Source of the DNA: Chrysomallon squamiferum
Taxonomy: Eukaryota; Mollusca; Gastropoda; Neomphalida; Peltospiridae
Assembly (NCBI GenBank): GCA_012295275.1
Contig: CM022665.1
Location: 42,983,652 to 42,993,651, forward strand
Reading direction: 5' to 3'
DNA length: 10,000 nt
In this document: piece after piece, positions 8,641 through 10,000 of the stretch
How positions within the stretch are numbered: position 1 is the stretch's first letter
Layout of the letters: every line of letters begins with the position of its first letter
Made by a program: the position numbers and the translations under genes
The notes under the pieces: model-generated
The model's input: only the letters and a program-made list of their open reading frames with translations
What the model was told of the DNA's origin: nothing
Database searches by the model: none

Positions 8641-8828
8641 GTAATGTGTCTGTGTATGTGTATGTGTGTCTGTGCGTATGTATATATGTGTCTGTATGTT
8701 CGCATGTGTGTAAACATTCACACACAGACAGATACATGTACATATATACATACATAGATACATACATACACATATATATATATCATTATCATCATCATCA
8801 TCATCATCATCATCATTATCATCATCAT
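8641..8828. repeat. TGTG/TATG - CACA/ACAT imperfect palindrome and (ATC)n in intron 1
   Basis: The left half is TG/TATG-rich and the right half CA/ACAT-rich. GTATGTATATATGT (8676-8689) and ACATATATACATAC (8740-8753) are perfect reverse complements, with inner arms TGTGTG (8705-8710) and CACACA (8719-8724). (ATC)n follows at 8784-8828. Confidence 0.85.
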
Positions 8829-8850
8829 GAACGTATAATTTCTGTTCCAG

Positions 8851-9067
8851 GCAAGGAAAACACGCAGTATTCATTGCACAACATCCATGTCCAGCACCCC
8901 TGGGTGCTGAAGATAGCCACCCACCCGAAAATGCTGGAACCGCTGAAGGCGATTCTGGGTCCGAACCTGATTCTTCTGGATTCCCGATTCATCTGCAAGT
9001 ACCCGAGCGAGGAGATACGTCGAGAGGATGGGGTGGAGCCATTTGTGGCCTGGCACCAGGACATCAG
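8851..9067 (+). CDS. PhyH-family dioxygenase, exon 2 (residues 44-115, contains HxD iron-binding motif)
   Basis: This exon follows the acceptor TTTCTGTTCCAG (8839-8850) and ends at the donor ATCAG|GTACAT. It supplies two bases of codon 44 (Gly), 71 full codons and two bases of codon 116 (Arg). Visible family landmarks are HPWVLKIATHPKMLEPL (helix before the core), LGPNLILLDSRFICKYP (first core strands) and FVAWHQDIRYW across the junction with exon 3. WHQD carries the HxD motif, H112 and D114, two of the three Fe(II) ligands. The acidic residue at 114 predicts a hydroxylase rather than a halogenase, since Fe/2OG halogenases have Gly or Ala there. GC content is near 50 percent against a much AT-richer intron on either side. 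The related bacterial enzymes and human PHYHD1 share this order of motifs. The substrate cannot be told from sequence. Confidence 0.92.
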
Positions 9068-9077
9068 GTACATTTAT

Positions 9078-9152
<75 letters not shown>

Positions 9153-9199
9153 TGCACTATCTTATATACAAAATTAAAAAAATAACGTTTCTGTTGCAG
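9068..9199 (+). other. Intron 2 of the PhyH-family gene, half of it (GA)35
   Basis: A phase-2 intron of only 132 bases, GTACAT...TTGCAG. A pure GA run at 9080-9149 makes up about half of its length and starts 12 bases after the donor. If the intron were retained, the reading frame would pass through the run as alternating Arg-Glu and stop at 9183-9185. Confidence 0.88.
9080..9149. repeat. (GA)35 in intron 2
   Basis: Pure GA run inside the 132-base intron. Confidence 0.97.
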
Positions 9200-9288
9200 A
9201 TACTGGGGAGTTGACGGTGATGTCGTCAGTGTCTGGCTGGCTGTAGATGACGCCGATCTTGAAAATGGCTGTATGTTTGTCATTCCGG
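9200..9288 (+). CDS. PhyH-family dioxygenase, exon 3 (residues 116-145)
   Basis: This exon follows the acceptor TTTCTGTTGCAG (9188-9199) and ends at the donor TCCGG|GTAAGG. It completes Arg116, adds 29 codons and gives one base of codon 146. The translation is YWGVDGDVVSVWLAVDDADL followed by ENGCMFVIP. This is the classic PhyH core after the HxD loop: a strand with VW.A.DDA...NG and then a .viP strand, where NG contacts the loop before the next iron-proximal region. The phase (2 in, 1 out) is consistent with exons 2 and 4, which supports all three junctions. Introns on both sides are full of simple repeats. Confidence 0.92.
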
Positions 9289-9714
9289 GTAAGGTGATAA
9301 TCCATTTGTCAGTTTGTCTGTCTGTCTGCCTGTCTATCTATCCTTCTCTCAGTCCGTCTAACTCTCCAGTGAATCTTTTTGTTTTTATTATATTTGTTTG
9401 TGTGTCTACATATATCGCTCTGCATTTTGATTAAAATTATTTGTATTTTTACTTTTTAAAACTTTAAAAAATTAAATAAAATAAACGTATAGCTATAGAT
9501 ATTGAAATCGTGGGTGTACGACAAATGGGTCTATAAAATTTGCAATGGAAATAAGTGCAACAGTACGCAGTTAGTCCAAAGGAATGAAATGAAATATTAC
9601 ATTTATCCCATGTGGTTATATTTATTTTATGTTAAGGCGTGCACAATACAGATACTAGAAAATTTTAACAATTTTCACCGAGTGAAGTAATGATGATATT
9701 TGTTATTATTATTA

Positions 9715-9751
<37 letters not shown>

Positions 9752-9859
9752 TTTATTATTAATTAATTAATTTTTTTTTTTAAATTATTATTTGTTGTTG
9801 TTAAGCTTTTAAAAACGGTTACTTATTTTTATTTATTTTATTTTATTTGTTTATTTAAG
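9289..9859 (+). other. Intron 3 of the PhyH-family gene
   Basis: A phase-1 intron of 571 bases, GTAAGG...TTTAAG. It contains TCTG/TCTA repeats near 9308-9345, an AT-rich unique middle, (ATT)n at 9701-9749 and T/TTTA-rich sequence up to the acceptor. An open frame at 9502-9690 has no family features and is taken as chance. Confidence 0.85.
9701..9749. repeat. (ATT)n in intron 3
   Basis: ATT run with a single GTT interruption. Confidence 0.9.
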
Positions 9860-10000
9860 CAACGCACAAAAGTGGAATTCTCACGCACAACCAGGCCAAA
9901 TCTAAAGGAAACTTGCTTTCAACAAACCAAGAAATCCCCCCTGACCTCTATGACAAGACCAAGGCCGTCCCCTGCCCCCTGAAAGCCGGCCAGATGTCGC
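9860..10000 (+). CDS. PhyH-family dioxygenase, exon 4 (residues 146-192, cut by window end)
   Basis: The exon begins after TTATTTAAG (acceptor AG at 9858-9859). With the last base of exon 3 it gives Ala146, then THKSGILTHNQAKSKGNLL and on to PLKAGQMS at the window edge. The P-A/G-[ST]-H-[KR]-S-G turn joining exons 3 and 4 is a hallmark of the family, which confirms this acceptor despite its weak polypyrimidine tract. The final LKAGQMS matches the strand that in family members leads straight into the distal iron-binding His, followed by an N.S..R R segment with the 2-oxoglutarate-binding Arg. Those residues are outside the window, so the gene is partial here: 192 codons are seen of a family length usually near 270-340. 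No stop or frameshift is visible. Confidence 0.88.

Larger units (their letters stand above)
7709..8850 (+). other. Intron 1 of the PhyH-family gene
   Basis: A phase-1 intron of 1142 bases, GTAAAT...TTCCAG. It holds triplet repeats at 7741-7978 (TTG, ATC, ACT, ATT and GTA types), a T/TA tract at 8201-8249, TGTG/TATG then CACA/ACAT repeats at 8641-8775, and (ATC)n at 8784-8828 that ends only about 22 bases before the acceptor. No additional exon could be supported inside it. Confidence 0.85.

Noticed and set aside
8871-9073. - strand open frames opposite exon 2
   Set aside because: Shadows of the PhyH coding exon.

Overview
The window looks like nuclear DNA of a metazoan. It is very AT-rich, loaded with simple repeats, and its coding sequence is cut into short exons with GT..AG introns. 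Exons are GC-balanced islands in an AT-rich, microsatellite-filled background. No bacterial gene layout, rRNA, tRNA, CRISPR array or intact transposon was seen. A lophotrochozoan-type invertebrate such as a mollusc is my best guess, from the repeat style and the kind of dioxygenase; this is inference, since nothing in the sequence is diagnostic for the phylum.

The one gene I can assign is on the + strand at the right end: the 5' part of a phytanoyl-CoA dioxygenase (PhyH)-family Fe(II)/2-oxoglutarate oxygenase. It has a recognisable promoter (E-box 7295, CRE-like site 7381, CCAAT 7399, TATA 7443), a start codon at 7579 and four exons (7579-7708, 8851-9067, 9200-9288, 9860-10000 and beyond). 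The phases join cleanly into 192 codons, including the iron-binding HxD motif (WHQD). The second iron-binding His and the 2OG-binding Arg must lie past the window end.

Two exon candidates on the - strand have no recognisable family. One is 1452-1629, a first exon with a strong start context, a signal-peptide-like N-terminus and a GT donor. The other is 4467-4620, an ATG-less internal exon ending at a near-perfect CAG|GTAAGT donor. A short - strand reading frame at 6122-6253 has a piggyBac-transposase-like motif and may be a transposon relic.

The rest is repeats and AT-rich spacer: a degenerate ~70-75 bp tandem array (474-812), many (AAT)n, (TTTA)n, (CT)n, (GA)n and poly(T) tracts, a Z-DNA/polypurine block (5630-6120), a (TC)29...(AG)38 inverted repeat (4705-4939) and a CpG-rich island (3226-3461) with palindromic motifs but no assigned gene. 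I saw no convincing multi-gene novel system. The points most worth checking are the two - strand exons, the piggyBac-like fragment, the CpG island and the structure-forming repeats.
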